Positions 1 to 13,300 of a stretch of 64,000 nucleotides of DNA are shown here, one piece after another. Made by a program: the position numbers and the translations under genes. The DNA is from Cardiocondyla obscurior. Lineage: Eukaryota > Arthropoda > Insecta > Hymenoptera > Formicidae. The notes under the pieces were generated by a model. It searched no databases and was not told the origin of the DNA. It saw nothing but the letters and a program-made list of their open reading frames with translations. Each line of letters begins with the position of its first letter. Positions within the stretch are counted from its first letter, which is position 1. The DNA lies in the NCBI RefSeq assembly GCF_019399895.1, contig NC_091880.1, positions 1,922,001 to 1,986,000 on the forward strand, in the 5' to 3' direction.

Positions 1-3000
1 AGAAATACTCTCGAGCCCTTTAGAGAAGCATTACTGATAATCGGACGTGAATGAAATGGAAACGCGAGCGGCGTGGCAAAGTGAACGGCGACCTTTCTGA
101 AGGCGATACCTTGTAACGGATCCCGTCTTTCGCGAAATGACGTTTTCGCGAAAAGCTCTTTTTCGCCGTAATTTCGGCTCTGAAACCAGATATCTGTCGG
201 TTTAATTGCTTTAGTCTTAAGCATCAGTTACACGGTACATTTGGAGGAAAATAGATGGTGGGTTCCGGGCTCAGACAGAATGCGAAAATACGAAAGGGGA
301 GAGCAAAGAGAAAGAAAATCCGGCGAGAAGGTGCGGCCCCGGTTAGAAAAGCCGGACAACAAAACTGTTAATGGATCGTGGTGGCAAAAAATTCTGAAGC
401 AACGTCTTACTTTCGTCACAACTTATAGCTTCGTGATTAACGTAAATAGACATAGTTGTAATATCAAAGTTTACTTGATATTACATTTTGTCATGATATT
501 TTGTCTTGTTAAGAATATCGAACAATGTTTTTTTTTTTTTTTTTTTTCTTTTATCATGCGATGTCCTTAATTTCCATCGCGCTACCGCTTGCTTTCTAAT
601 ATCCATAAATCTGAATTCAATCGGGTTGCCGAAACGATCTAATCGCATTCAATCAGTTAGAAAGTGCCGCAAGACGAGGGGAAGAGAGACCAGTGAATCT
701 GATTACTCAATCAACGGATCACAGCGAGCGATCGAGTCTAACCGAGGTGAACCGTCGACGGAGTTAGACGGGGGGGATAGGATAGTCGGGGAAATGGTGG
801 CGAAATCGGAGGAATGGAAAAGGAGAATCGGTGTGACGGTGAGATAAAGGCGGGCGGAAGAAAATGAGGAACGACGAGAAACGAGAATATGGATGAAGGA
901 ACGGCCGGAGAGCGACAAACGCGGAAATCGCTCGTGTCCCGATGAGACGTTCCGTCGCAATTCGCGTAAATGCGACTCCATCTCGAGACCCGGAACCAGA
1001 GATCTTTGTCGCGGAAACCGATCGTCAAACCAGAGATCCGTGAGATTTAACTGACGATGAGAAGCGCGCCAGATGCTTGTTTGTTCTCGCAAACACCGGC
1101 TCGCTCTTTCACGCCTCTCTCGTTCGACTTCTTTCTTCGCTGATTCAATTCGTCGTTAGCTACTTTTGTTTCTTTTTTTTTTTTTTTTTTTTTTGCACGG
1201 CGCCAAGCAACGTCTTTGTGAATTTGCGAACGGGAAGAATAGGCCGGAGAGGGTCGAGCGCGAGTGAATTTCTGGGAAAATATTCATATTGCGGTTTAAA
1301 CTCCTACGATTATTATTTCGTCTTTACCCATTAGCGGACACCAGGCGCCGTATCACTTTACTGCGACGTAATTACGACGTAAATGTTCGGGGTTAGCACG
1401 CATGTGCGCCGCTAAAAGCATGGACAAAGAGGAGTTCGTTAAACGAAACCACATGTGGGATGAATTTACATTGCAAAGTCTTCGTTATGTCGATCTAGGT
1501 GAATATAAAATCGCTCGCAAATGCACGGTTCACCGTGGCTTTGTGAGCTACCTTAAAAGTATAAGAGTTACAATCAAGCGCGAGGAAATCAGTTATGAGT
1601 AAGCAAATTTTCAATTAAGAGGCTTCCCACGGTTTCAAATGAACAGAGTCGGTTTCATCTTTAACGAAAGAATTTTTTTCGCACGATTTTCTTATTTAGT
1701 TAAGTGGCGATTGTTTATTTTTTTAATCGAACGACCTCGTGAACTTTTCTAAATGAATTTTAGCAGATGTTCCGGCGAAATTCAAGCGTCGGGAAACGTT
1801 TGAGATAAAACTGAGAGCTCCTTTTTGCCGGCTCGATCTTGAGAAAGTATTTTACCACTTCGGAGATTTGCCAACAATTTTCCATGTTTACTGCGCATTT
1901 GTCAGTAGTCTCCGGATCCGGTCTAGAGCACGATTGGATACTCCGCTTAATCCGCGGAAGACTGTTTATTTATTCACGACTCAAGGAGCGCTCCTTATCA
2001 CCCTCAAAGGATTCACGAACACTCGGCTTTTCTGCAATTTCGCCGCTCGTCGGCGCGCTCGACGGGCATTTCGCATTATTAAATGATATATATTGGCGGG
2101 TTAAGGCGTCTTCGTGACTCCGTTCTCGGTCCGTTTCTCTACTCTGCGGTAATCTCTCTTTCGCAATTAATTTTCCGTAACCCCATACATTTCGGACGGT
2201 TTCACTTGGCGATAGCAAACTGTCCAATAACGCTCTTAGGCGCGATAAAAATTAAACATCTATACGTAATTATTATTATCTACTCAAAACTTTTTAATGT
2301 ATCTAATTATTTATTAATTTATTTTTTTATTTGTTTATTTTTTTTTTTTTGGGGGGTTTAATTTAATAATTAAAAATGTTACGAGAACGCGAGGTCCTAA
2401 GTATCCGTGTCGAGATCAGTCTAAACAGCAGCATTGTACTTGTTTCTTCCTATCAACCTCATTTTAGCAAATTGTTACGACAGAAAGCAGCACTCCAAGT
2501 GCTCCCGTTATATTGTCTTTTTGTCCCCGTTTGTCTCTAATATTTCGAACTGAAAGCATTACGCGACAAGTGCTTCAATTAAACGAAAAATTGAGTGAGA
2601 TGCGTTCTCTTTTCTATAAATAATCCGCGAAGGAAGGCGCTCCAAGATGTTGCAGGGCGCTTAAAAGAAACTCGGTCGCGACTTTCTTCTACGACTCTCA
2701 AACTGTCTTTCCTCGAATGTGTTTCAAAGTCGTACGAATAAAGTGACGATAAACCGGAGGTGGGCCAACTTTATGTTTTACGATGTGCCAAAAGCGCGGC
2801 CTGTTCCTCCGAGCCATCTGCCCGACCGTTTGAATCATTTACATGCGCGCACGACGACGCCGGGCTTTTGCATTTTGAGATCTGTTTACATCAGCATCCC
2901 ACGGCGAAACTGTCCACGCTGCACGGGAATAATTTCCTCTACCGGCGAAGTCCCTTTCGGCAATCGCGGCACGACTCGCGGCTTGCGCGCGCGTTCGAAA

Positions 3001-3900
3001 TTAAATGCTAGTGCCGGAAACTTTGCACGCGCGGCGTGAGAGCACAAAAATTGCCGCAATCGCGATTATTGTCGCGACTGAGATCCAAATGCCCGTCGGC
3101 CTTCCGGCGGGCACAATGGAAAAGTTCGGAGCAGAAAGTTATTTCTTTTGTCGACGCTGAGCGGCGAGAAGCCCGAGCACAGCCCTGCGAGGGATGGAAG
3201 GTGAAAAAGTTGATAGGGCCGCCGAGAAAACGCACTTTCGCGAGACCATCGCCCGGTGATGTTATCGCGGGGCTGCCCGGGACGAAAGTGTGGACGGTAA
3301 TTACGCGCCGGGCGTTGCTGGAAGAATGGCGCACGTCGGCGTACGGAATAAGGTAACGATGTATCAAACCGTGATGGACGGCGGTATCGTTTGGGTGAAT
3401 GGTAGCATCAGATTACATTGCCAATGTGATTACAACCGTGGTAATTGCATAGTGCTCGCTATTAATTGCATATTGCCGCTACTGCCAATTATATACTTTA
3501 GCTGTGCTCAGAACGCGGTAATTAGCGAACGCAGTTCCGCCGTGTGTGCAGCCTGCCGATCGATACCGTTTATTTCAGTAAGATGTCAGATTGCGGAACG
3601 ACGCTTTTAAGATCCGAACGAAGCGAGGACGTTGGGGAAAAAAAAAGAAAAAAAAAAAGAATGGCACCTACAACGGAATATGACACCGTTAATCAACTAC
3701 CCTCGAGTTTGTTTTTATCTCGCGACCGGTCCGCCCCGCGCTAATATTCCCTTTTTCCACCGTTTCTCGAAGTCTCGAGGAGATTAAACGGATACACTTT
3801 ACGCGCCGTCGTTAATCAAAAGTTTTGACGGGCGCGTGCAAGCGTCGTGAATTTCGCATCGAGTTCGCCCGTGACGAAGTTTCGAGATGGTTAATCGTTC
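1..3900. other. Non-coding stretch, no gene supported
   Basis: Mixed-composition DNA with poly(T) runs near 528, 1173 and 2338. Open frames are all below about 130 codons, overlap one another on both strands and lack splice-site support. Isolated acceptor-like words (for example GTTTATTTCAG near 3,575) have no matching donor. I see no gene here. Confidence 0.6.
1173..1194. repeat. Poly(T) run of 22
   Basis: Uninterrupted T run. One of a series; others of 18 or more are at 528-547, 10642-10660, 30761-30783, 31528-31554, 32839-32863, 36799-36819, 37569-37586 and 40945-40966 as T, and 13275-13300, 35908-35932 and 63730-63753 as A. No retroelement body is recognisable next to those I inspected. 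Confidence 0.95.
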
Positions 3901-3959
3901 GCCTCGATGTGTCGCTTATGTGTAATTGTAAGAATCCGCGCCGCCTGTCCACCGTAAAT

Positions 3960-4720
3960 ATTACCCGGCTTAGCGGCGGAGGGAAACGCGCGCCTCTTTT
4001 CTCCGGGATGATTTCCATTCTCGCAATCTCGACCGAGCGGGGAGGGGTGGGCAACGCCAATGGCGGCGATGGCGGCGGCGGGCGTCGGTCGTCGAGCCTC
4101 CATAATTCATTCGGCAGACAACCAGAAATCCTGGAAACATACATTTATGCGGCGAGTCGTCCCAGAGGAGCAGTGGAGCCCGGGTGAGCGGAGGGGTGAC
4201 AGAGCGGTCCGGGGTTGCGGTGTAGGTTGTAGGTACAAGTGCGCGAGGGGGATCGTAGCACTGGTACAGCGGAGACGCCGCCGGGGGTCGAGGCCGGGGG
4301 GAGGAGGGGGGGGGAGAACGACCCCCGAAATCAGGATGACAACCGTAGAGTTGGCGCCGTGATGCACGACACGCCAGATACGCGCTATCATACCAATAAC
4401 CGTTCAAATAATAGTCCGCGAGCTGGCTGTGGCCGGTTTGCCTCCGTCGAAACACAACCGGGAGCATCGTGCCCGGCTCCGAACCGCAACGACACGGATT
4501 CGAGTCGATATCGGCCGACCAGAGGGGCTGGGGTCGCGGCGAAATTTCGGTCGTCATTTCGGGCTGGAAATTGCCGAGACGAGAGCGGCAAAGCGACGCG
4601 CGTGTTCCGTGTTTCGACTTGGCGACCGCGTCGCGATTCGCCTGCGGATAACGGAGCGGTTATCGCCGCGATCTCGACGTTGTCTTGGACACCGGCATCA
4701 CGGTCGCTTTAACGGGCACG
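3960..4720. other. GC-rich island with overlapping spurious frames
   Basis: This 750-bp stretch is unusually G- and CpG-rich, with GGCGGCGATGGCGGCGGCGG near 4,060 and a G-run near 4,300. A 195-codon frame on the minus strand and a 157-codon frame on the plus strand overlap each other, as expected when stop codons are depleted by composition. It could be a promoter island. A donor-like AGCCCGG|GTGAGCGG occurs near 4,183 on the plus strand, but no transcript can be supported. Confidence 0.4.
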
Positions 4721-5600
4721 TCTTTACGTTTATGTTCTCCGCCAAGACATCGATGCCGGAGTTAACGTTGATGACTCCGCAGTCGCAAATACACGGATTA
4801 CGAAATCGAGCGAGCACTGAAACGTAATTATATATTAGATCGCGAGATTAAGTCACGTTTGATAGTCACGCGGATTTTGGCGTGTATTAAATTTTATCTA
4901 TGCTTGATTAAAACCGAAACAATACGCAGCTAAAGATACTTTTTTTTTTTTTTTTTAAGAGAACTCGTAGAATAGAAAATAAAAGAAAAGACGACGATTC
5001 TGATACTAATGGCAATATATTGTACAAAGACGTTTCTAATGAATTCACGGGCGTTATATCGCACAAAGACGTTAAATCTCTAAATTTAGCTCCTCTTGCA
5101 CGGAATCGAGTGTACGAGAATTCCTACTTCTGGGCCTATAGAGACGTGCCCCTTCTGTCGCTCTCGTGAATAGAATACCGTGTGTACCGTACGCTTGTCT
5201 CAGAGACGAGCGGCGTTTCGGATAGATCACGGTTGAAATTCCAGCCGAGATCGGAGTTGAAATTACACGACAGCCGGGCTGCAGCAAATCCTAAATCAGA
5301 TTACTCGTCTTCAAATCCGCCTCAATGCATTTTAATCTCCTCCTTTCTCGCGAAGGGCGTCTCACCGTTGACTTGTTCGCCGCCCCGGAGGGAAGAACGA
5401 GATTGGGACTTATTTCTTTTTTAATTTCTCGCGGATTGGAAACGGCGCGAGATCGCGGCGATTCCGCGCCTCACCGTCGCAAAACTAATGAAGACGACAA
5501 GCCGGAATGTTAACGGCGATTCGTGGTGCAGAATCTGATGAATCTACGATCGCTCCGGTTACTCTCGGCGACGCAGCGACACGTGCAGATACCTTAATAG

Positions 5601-5618
5601 ACTGAGAGAGAGTGAGAA

Positions 5619-5649
<31 letters not shown>

Positions 5650-5650
5650 T
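5601..5650. repeat. (GA)n microsatellite
   Basis: About 50 bases of GA dinucleotides with scattered AAA interruptions. A simple repeat; GA tracts of this type can also bind GAGA-factor-like proteins in insects, but nothing here indicates that role. Confidence 0.95.
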
Positions 5651-5923
5651 CTCGCACAGGGTACATCCCTTACACGGTGGTTACGTAAAGAGGATGAGTG
5701 TCGTGCAGGATAGGCCATAGCCGGTACAAGAAGCCGCTGCGCAGCAGGGTAAAGCAGGGCTTTGACACGCACTTAATCACGCCGCGGTTTCTCTATCTCC
5801 GGTTTTCCTCGTCTTATTCCCTGCCTTTCGTCTCTTTAGTGAAATACCGAGTAAAGCCGCAAGAACAGTCTTCTCTATTTGTGTCATTCTCCCTCCCGGC
5901 GTGTCTCGTGCTCATTGTTTTTT

Positions 5924-5985
5924 ATTCATTTTTTTTTTTGTTTTTTTTTCTTTTTTTTTTCTTTTTGTTTCTCTCGCGTTTAAAA
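5924..5985. repeat. T-rich low-complexity tract
   Basis: About 60 bases composed of four T runs of 8-13 separated by single G or C bases. Probably slippage-expanded low-complexity DNA. Confidence 0.85.
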
Positions 5986-8900
5986 AGTACTTTGTTTAGT
6001 AATGCAACATGAAACGTTTTTCACTGGTAAAACACGTTTGTAGCTTAATGGAGTACGTTGCATTGTGCGTATGCACGATTATACCCTGAGTAGCTAACGC
6101 TTTATTTGCTTTTGAAATATCAAATTAGTTGTTTCGATGATTAATTCGCGACTAGAAGCCGTTCAAGTTCGACGCCTGTTCGGTTAAATAAATTGCAACT
6201 GCCGTTGACGCGATTAATTGATCGCCGCGCGAGCGATGCGCTTCATTTATGCGGGGGACGCGCCTCCCCCGTTCTTGGCGTGCCGCAATTCACTCGCTAT
6301 TGCGACATCGCGTAAAGGCGCCCTTAACGCATTACGCGCGGGCTCCGATCGTAATGCGGAAGGAACGCATCGTAAGCAGGACGATAAAGCGCCAAAGCAA
6401 ACTGTCGTCGGCGTGGCGCAAGCGGCACCGTCGATTCTCGCCTTTCAGCCGACATCCCTCGTTCGCGGAGAATCAACAGCCTCTCGCGTCAGACCCCAAT
6501 TTCCGCAGCAATAATACCGGCTTAAACAAAGCCCCGTGCGTGCCGGGAGGACGCGCAACTCCAGAAACATTTCCCTCTCGGCGGCCCGGTTACACACGCC
6601 GCGTGTACAAACAGACAGTCCGATGCAACGTAGGACCGCGGTCTGCTTCCGGTGCCGCGGACCCGCTTCCTCCTGGCGCTTTCTCGATCCCCGACGCGTA
6701 GCCGGTATCCGAATTTAGTTCGGGCGCCTGTCTATCTCCGAATACGTCCCCTACACCTGTAATCTGCGAGCGAAATTACACCGCCGCGGGAGTACCGTTT
6801 CTCTCCCATTTGTTTCCGCGTCGCGGAGATTCGCGTTAATTAAGGCAGCCTTTGTTGAATCGCCCAAGAGTTTACGAATTTCGGGACGAGGATGCGGCAC
6901 CGAAGCGTAATATGTAAATATATTTTTATACCGAGCTAGTCTAATTAATTCTGTTAAAGTTTTAAAGATTGCTTTATTCAATTGCGTGAAAGTAAAGGGC
7001 GATTCGCGCCGCAGAGCGAACGGCGAGCAGTATGGAGATGCGAAAGGGCAAGTTACGTCACCGCGACTTTAATAAGCAGCCCGGCATTCCGCAATGTGCC
7101 CGGCGCGGACGTCTGAAAATCTGGCCATACCTCCAATTACTGTCTTCGGTAGCGTATAATTGGTAATTACTCGCGCTAACTTCTTGCAGGGCAGATAGTT
7201 CGCGTTGCGTGTTGGTCAAAGTCTCTTAACGGACGATTAACCTGTAACCAGGTACCATCGAGACTCTCAAACTTCACGGAACAGTGCTCCGCCGTGCGCA
7301 CCGAACGCCCGAATATGCCCTCGGACGTATTATAAAGTGTGTTAGACAATGCGTGCGGCGCGCAGACCCCGCGGTAAATGAGAGAATGTAAACGCGATTG
7401 CTCTCGAAAATTCCGCCGCGTCCTGTTACGACGGTCGATTAGTTTTCCGGAGCGCGGCTCGAGTTCGTATTCTTCCAACGTTCGGCGAATCGCGATTCGC
7501 CGCGATCATAAACAACCGAAGCGCATTGATTACTTAACGACGCGGCATTATGCCGATAATATGATTGCTTTATTCAATTAGCCGAACGCTTCGCCGACGA
7601 ATTATCATAATCACGTATTTTGCAATTTCTTGTCTGTCACACCGCCGGAAGCACTCCAATTAACAATGCAGACTCGATGAATTACAGCGAGGGCCGGTCG
7701 CCCGCTTTCAAAGGATATAATCGTGATTGAAATAGTTAATGGCGATGTATTTACCAGAGCCCGGCGCGGAAAAACGGAGGCGGTGGGCGTGTTAATTCGG
7801 ATTTTAATTTGCAATTACTCGTCTTTGATCGCTCCTGCGCCTCGCGCGTCGCGAGAGAAACGACGCCGGGCATTTGTTCGCGATTAAAAGCAAAACTTCT
7901 GCGTGGAGGTCCGCCCTCGCGCCGATTCGATAGCGACCCTCGTGTCCCGGGCTTTTGTTTGCCGCGCGACAATGCGCGGAACTGGGCCAAATTCAATCGA
8001 TCGTAAATCCTCCATATTTGCAGATTAAACGATTTCGACCGGTGGCGCGAAGACAGACGGTGCCTCGCGTAATAAGCCAGAGGCTCTCTTCGTCGTTGCG
8101 CTTTGTTGTCGGCACTTCCGGCCTTCCCGTCGTACCTCGCTCGCGTTATTTTCTCTTCCCGTCGCGAACGCTCCCTCGCGCCGCGCCTTTTTTATTGATT
8201 ACTCTTAGAAATCCGGGGGAGGGAGGGGGAGGGCCTCGCACTTTTCGCGATGTCGTAATTACCGTTGTAAGTGGATTCAGCTGCTTACTCTCTACCAAAG
8301 TACTTAACGTACTTCGCTCGGTTTCGCCGATCGCTCGCGGGAGCGTTAAGCACTTTTGACAAAGGATCGGTGCATGACAGGGATCCCGCAGCGTGCCCAC
8401 TTTCGAGGGTGGAATTTCGCGATCAAATTATTAATTATTCAGGCGCGGGTGGTTGAAAACGTTCGACAAGCGACGGCTGTATAAAATTATATCGCGCGCA
8501 GACGATGATTAATTTTTATTTCTACTCAGAGGCCGCAAATCGTAGGGAAATTATTGTAGAATATATCCGACGATGATTCCAATTTGTTTCGCGCACAAAG
8601 ACGCAAGGTTTCGATGCGCGCAACATTTTTCAGTGCCTCATATTTCATTCGGAGCGTAGTTTTCTATTTCGCGATCGTCTTGCTCGCGAAAAGCAAACGG
8701 GGAAGTAGTGCATAAACGACGCATCGGGCTGCCTCTCGGGAGATGCATCTCGCAGACGTGGCGACGCGACGAGGGACGCGTCGCGACCGGAGCATTCCGC
8801 ATCTCTCCGCGAAGTCGTCGGCAGAGACGACTACGGCGTTCTTTGAGCGACCGCGCCGACCTGCAGCCAAGTCGCGGGATGCAGTTACCAAGCCTATCTA

Positions 8901-9934
8901 CATCGCGATCTCTCGAAAAGGGGGTAAACAGAGCTAAGACGCTCCGGCGGAGATTTCTCGTCCCTCCTCCCGCCCTAAAATCCGCATCGCGCCGTAAACC
9001 TGATTTCCCTAATCTTTCGGTAGGCGGATAGCATACCCACCTATCCGTCGTCGCTCGGAGCGGCTTATTTCGCAATGAAAACCCGGGTACGCTTCCGCCG
9101 ACCCGGGCTTCATCCGGAATAGAAGAAGTTTATAAAACGCTATCACCGTCGCGGGGTGCGACCGCTGCCGTCGTGTTGTCGCAGCTCGCCTCGTTTCCGA
9201 AAAGGAATCGCTTGGAAGCGATAACGCGGCCGCGATACACATTCGCGTTGATCGAACGACGAAATTTCATCACGCGCCCGTCGCTTCGCGGTGAGTTAAG
9301 GAGCGCGAAGCCTCACCGAAGATGAGCGGATCGGCGACGTGTGGCCGCGAGAAGTAAGCAACCTCTTATTCACGCGTGCATCGAGAGACACTAATTAAAA
9401 TCGCGAATTATCGATTCCGCACGGAGGTAGGGAAGCAGTGTTTTCGACGTCGTGGCCATTAATCAAGCGACTCTCGCGCAATTGCGAGGCGGCGCGCGCC
9501 TCGCAAGAATAAATCATCGCCCGCTTTGCGTCCCCGCGGCTGGAAATCAGCGCTACTTGCCGGAATGTCGGGTTCTTTTTTTTTATATATATCCCCTCCC
9601 GTCGGTACGCGCGTGCCGGTAAATCACCGATTCGATGCAGCCCGATAGTAGCGCATAATACCGTCCCACCTGATTTCCGCCGGCTCGCGTCCCGTATAAT
9701 CCGGTGAATAATGAAAACATTATCATGGCATGGCGAAGTGCGGCGCTCGGCCGTGTCGAAGCGCAGGTAGCGAGCGGCACGACACTTTTTCGAGAGCCAG
9801 GGCGGTCCGCGGGGAGAGCCGGGGAGGGACGCCGGGGGAGGACGGAACAGGCAGATACATTGTCGCGTCGGGTAATGAAAAATTGCTGCAGATTTCCCGG
9901 TGGGGAAAACTGCTGGTGCGCCATGGCCGCCCAG

Positions 9935-9964
9935 CACGTAGCTGCGGACGCCCGCAGCTACGTG
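9935..9964. repeat. Perfect 13-bp hairpin
   Basis: CACGTAGCTGCGG (9935-9947) and its exact reverse complement CCGCAGCTACGTG (9952-9964) are separated by four bases. The stem extends weakly with AT and GT pairs. Nothing nearby explains it; it is not followed by a T run on the plus strand. It could be a palindromic protein-binding site or chance in GC-rich DNA. Confidence 0.85.
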
Positions 9965-12900
9965 TTACCATCCCGTGGAAGACTCTTGCGTGTATCGAAC
10001 AAAAAAAAAAAAAAGGGGGGAAAATGCGAACGCAAAGAATGGAGGAGGTGGCAAAAACGAGGCGAGAGGGCGAACAAATAGCGCCGGGATAAATCAGCGA
10101 GTGCTCTGTCGCGCTCGTTTAAAATTCGACGATCGAGTCGGCGCGCCGCCACGTCCATCCAGAACCGCCGATTTTTTGACGGTGATTTATGCCCGCTGGA
10201 AGGGCCGCGATCGTTCTCGCCCTTCGCGGCATCGCCGGCTGGAATATCGCAAATATAAACGTGCCGCGAGCTCGTGTTAGGTGACAAATTTTCGGGATTA
10301 CAGCGGTCCTCGATCGCCGCGCGTTTATCCGGCGCCGCGGCGCAGTTGTTAATTGCGCGGCTCTCTGTTTCGTCGTCGAAACAATTAAATTTTGCACGCG
10401 AGCGCTCGATCGGCCAAATTGCGCGCGGAGATAAAAAAAAAGAAAAAAAAAAGAATTATTTCACGCCGAGCGAGAGGGGCATAATATAATTCGTTACTCG
10501 CATTTCGGCGATTCGTCATTCGATCCCCCCGTCTCGTTGCCGAATTAATTGGCGTATCCGAAATCAAACCCGCTTGATAATGATGACGTTCAAATTGTGA
10601 AAGTCCAAACTTATTCATCGACTCTTTTAAACTTTCACAACTTTTTTTTTTTTTTTTTTTGTTGAAATAATTATTTCGCTTTTCAATTATCGTTGTAGTT
10701 ACCGTGATATTTATCTTCGCTTTGTTTCAAGTTTATTGAAAAATACAAGAGCCTGTGTTCTCGAACATTTGAGTTTCGGTATTCAATTTTTATATTTAAC
10801 GTTTTCCCTTACTTCACGTTTATTTTCTGCAAGGAAAATAAATTTATTTCTTGCTATTTGCATTTTATTTATTACCCCAATCAGTATGATACGATTTTAT
10901 TTGATTTAGAAACGTGAGCTGGCTGAACGACGGACACGGTGATTGGCGGAACGTGCCCGGCACTTATCTCGATAGATTTTCCTCGAGCGACCGGCACGCT
11001 CTTATTTAATATCCCGATTATACAATACGTATCAAAATTTCTTTTACTCGGATTTGCACTAATAATCAGTTTACGTAATAAATTTTTAAATTAATAGCGG
11101 AGCAATAAAAAGTTTTAAAATTATTTTTTAAAGTGCACGCGAACGTACGAGCGGGCTAACTCACGTTAATCGCCGGGTATAACGTAAAACGCAATTTATT
11201 TCTTATCGCAGATAGTTAAGAGATTTTCGGGGGAGGTAAAAAACGCAAGAACGAAACGTTGCGCTTTAATTAAGCAAATTGAAATAAAGGAGTCGACGTT
11301 GGGAAGGAAACGAGGATTCGTCGGCCTTAGGATCCAAGCTCCGCGAGCGATTTGAAAATTCACTGGTAATTGTTGTTTTACGGGGGCAATTCGACCGCGG
11401 TCGCTCCGATAATTTCGATCTGGCTTACGGGAAAACTGCACTTATACGGCGCAGTCTGCATGCAGTGCTATCGAGCGTGCATCGGGGCCGCGCATTGTGA
11501 TCAGCGTCTCGTAAGATCTGCGTGCTCCGTACACGCCTACGCACGTCTGAGGGTCGTATCAGTTAATTGAATTGTTTCTAAGACCGGTTCGTAGTCGCGG
11601 TACTTGCCGTGTGCCCGTTAAGGATACCCAATAACACGGTTTCAATTCTCGCGACATTATCGTTAGGAAACGTAAGGAATCCTATAACGAAACAGTGATC
11701 GCCGCCCGAGTGTCGCGTGGAGAAAGGAGAGTACCTGCGGCGCATGAAGATCGCGCTGTATTATGTTAAGCAGGGAACACATCGCGAAGACTGCCCAACT
11801 CGGCCAAATTATTCGAGGGGGTATTCGAATTTAACAGAAATGTAATTTTGAAATAATTAACAAATATTAGAACGTCTTTGAAGCGCGAACGTCACCTGAC
11901 GACTATATTCCGACGACGTGTGCGCGTTCGCGAGCGTTCGGTACTTCGAAAATTTGCTTAATCGCAAATATCTAGCGTGCCGGCGCAGAATTATGGCACG
12001 TGTCGTATCGGATGCCGTTCACATGCAATGCGGCTATTGTTAATAAAGCTTGTGATGTTCTTGCAAGCTTCGGAAGGTTTAATCTCCAGCCCACCGAAAC
12101 TATGTACCAACTTGTGTGAGCGACGATGTTAATATATATTCGCTGGGTAATACTGTAGTAACTAATTCACATCGTTAATATCACTTTTGATTATGAGCCA
12201 GCACAATTACATGTTATCTCTTAATACCGCCCTATTATAATTATCAAGCTGTTTTCGATGATTCTGTCGACCCTATCGAGCCATTTTCAAAGCCGGACTC
12301 TGTTCTCCTGACATGTGAATGATATTATAATACAATAACGCGACAGATATCTTTTGTGTAAATAATTTCCAAAATAACTGCCGTCGGAAGAAAATATAAT
12401 TAAATGTGTTTAATTTTAACAGTTGAGTTTTATTTTAATCCAAATTAAAAGGAACTAGCTGGAAGTTTGTAAACCCGCCGCGAAGTCTTTAAACCCTTCG
12501 GCGAAGAATTTTAAATAAAGCGGCTCATAAAAGCCATGCGTCGGGTGTTTTTACGGAATTTGTATGCGCCTGACGCGGCGGCGTGTCGCGATGGTAGGGA
12601 AATTCGTCGATCTCTCAAAGGGCATTTAATTTGGCAGGTTTCGGAGTGAAGTACCGCGCGCGCCAACAAATCGTTTCGGGCGGACGCTTTTAAATTAATG
12701 CGACGCTCGGCGGATTAATTCCCTCTTAAATTAATACCATTATGTACGCGTGCGATTTTCAATGAAATTACGCTTTAACGCGATATATCCCGCGTATCGC
12801 TGACGCCCAGTCTGAACGCTCTAATGGCCATTTTATATTGATTGCGGGGACCTTAATTATTCTATCACGGAAACGCTGTTTACGATAAAAGCACTTGGCG

Positions 12901-13000
12901 TCCACCCCGTTCGCATAATTTATCCTACGTTACATCTCCGCATCAAAACGCGCATTGTATAATACACGCGTATCAGACTTTTAATACTCAGCGGCGTAAA

Positions 13001-13036
13001 GATATATATACATATATATGTATAGTATATATATAT
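13001..13036. repeat. (TA)n microsatellite
   Basis: Alternating AT/TA with interruptions (ATATATATACATATATATG, then TATATATATAT). Simple repeat with self-complementarity, embedded in an otherwise unremarkable stretch. Confidence 0.9.
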
Positions 13037-13267
13037 TCGCGCTCGTCCATATCGCGTTGGCTCGTTAAGGGTTTAACTTCGTTATCTTTATCGAGATACA
13101 CGCGTGTTATATGGGACGAGGCTGAAAAAAATAATTGCGAAACGATATCGGCAAGCGCGTGCGTTGCGGCAATTAATTGTGTCCGTTCTTACGAGATTAT
13201 CGTTCAAGGAAAAATATCGCTCCGCACTTTTTCTTCGTAATACAGTGGCGATAGGAAGCTTCGAAAT

Positions 13268-13274
<7 letters not shown>

Positions 13275-13298
<24 letters not shown>

Positions 13299-13300
13299 AA
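13275..13300. repeat. Poly(A) run of 26
   Basis: Uninterrupted A run. I looked upstream for a SINE or LINE 3' end and saw no tRNA-like box or reverse-transcriptase frame. It may be a slippage product rather than a retroposon tail. Confidence 0.95.

Larger units (their letters stand above)
4960..9930. other. Non-coding stretch, no gene supported
   Basis: Apart from the GA microsatellite and a T-rich tract this holds only anonymous sequence. A CpG-rich patch at about 8,700-9,300 ends with a good plus-strand donor (CTTCGCG|GTGAGTTAAG near 9,290), which might be the end of a first exon, but nothing confirms it. Confidence 0.55.

Noticed and set aside
3970..4557. 195-codon Pro/Arg-rich open frame on the minus strand
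   Set aside because: Produced by GGC/GGT trinucleotide-rich sequence; an overlapping frame on the opposite strand is almost as long.
13100..13300. Sequence before the 26-base poly(A) as a SINE or LINE 3' end
   Set aside because: No tRNA-derived promoter boxes, no reverse-transcriptase frame and no flanking direct repeats seen.
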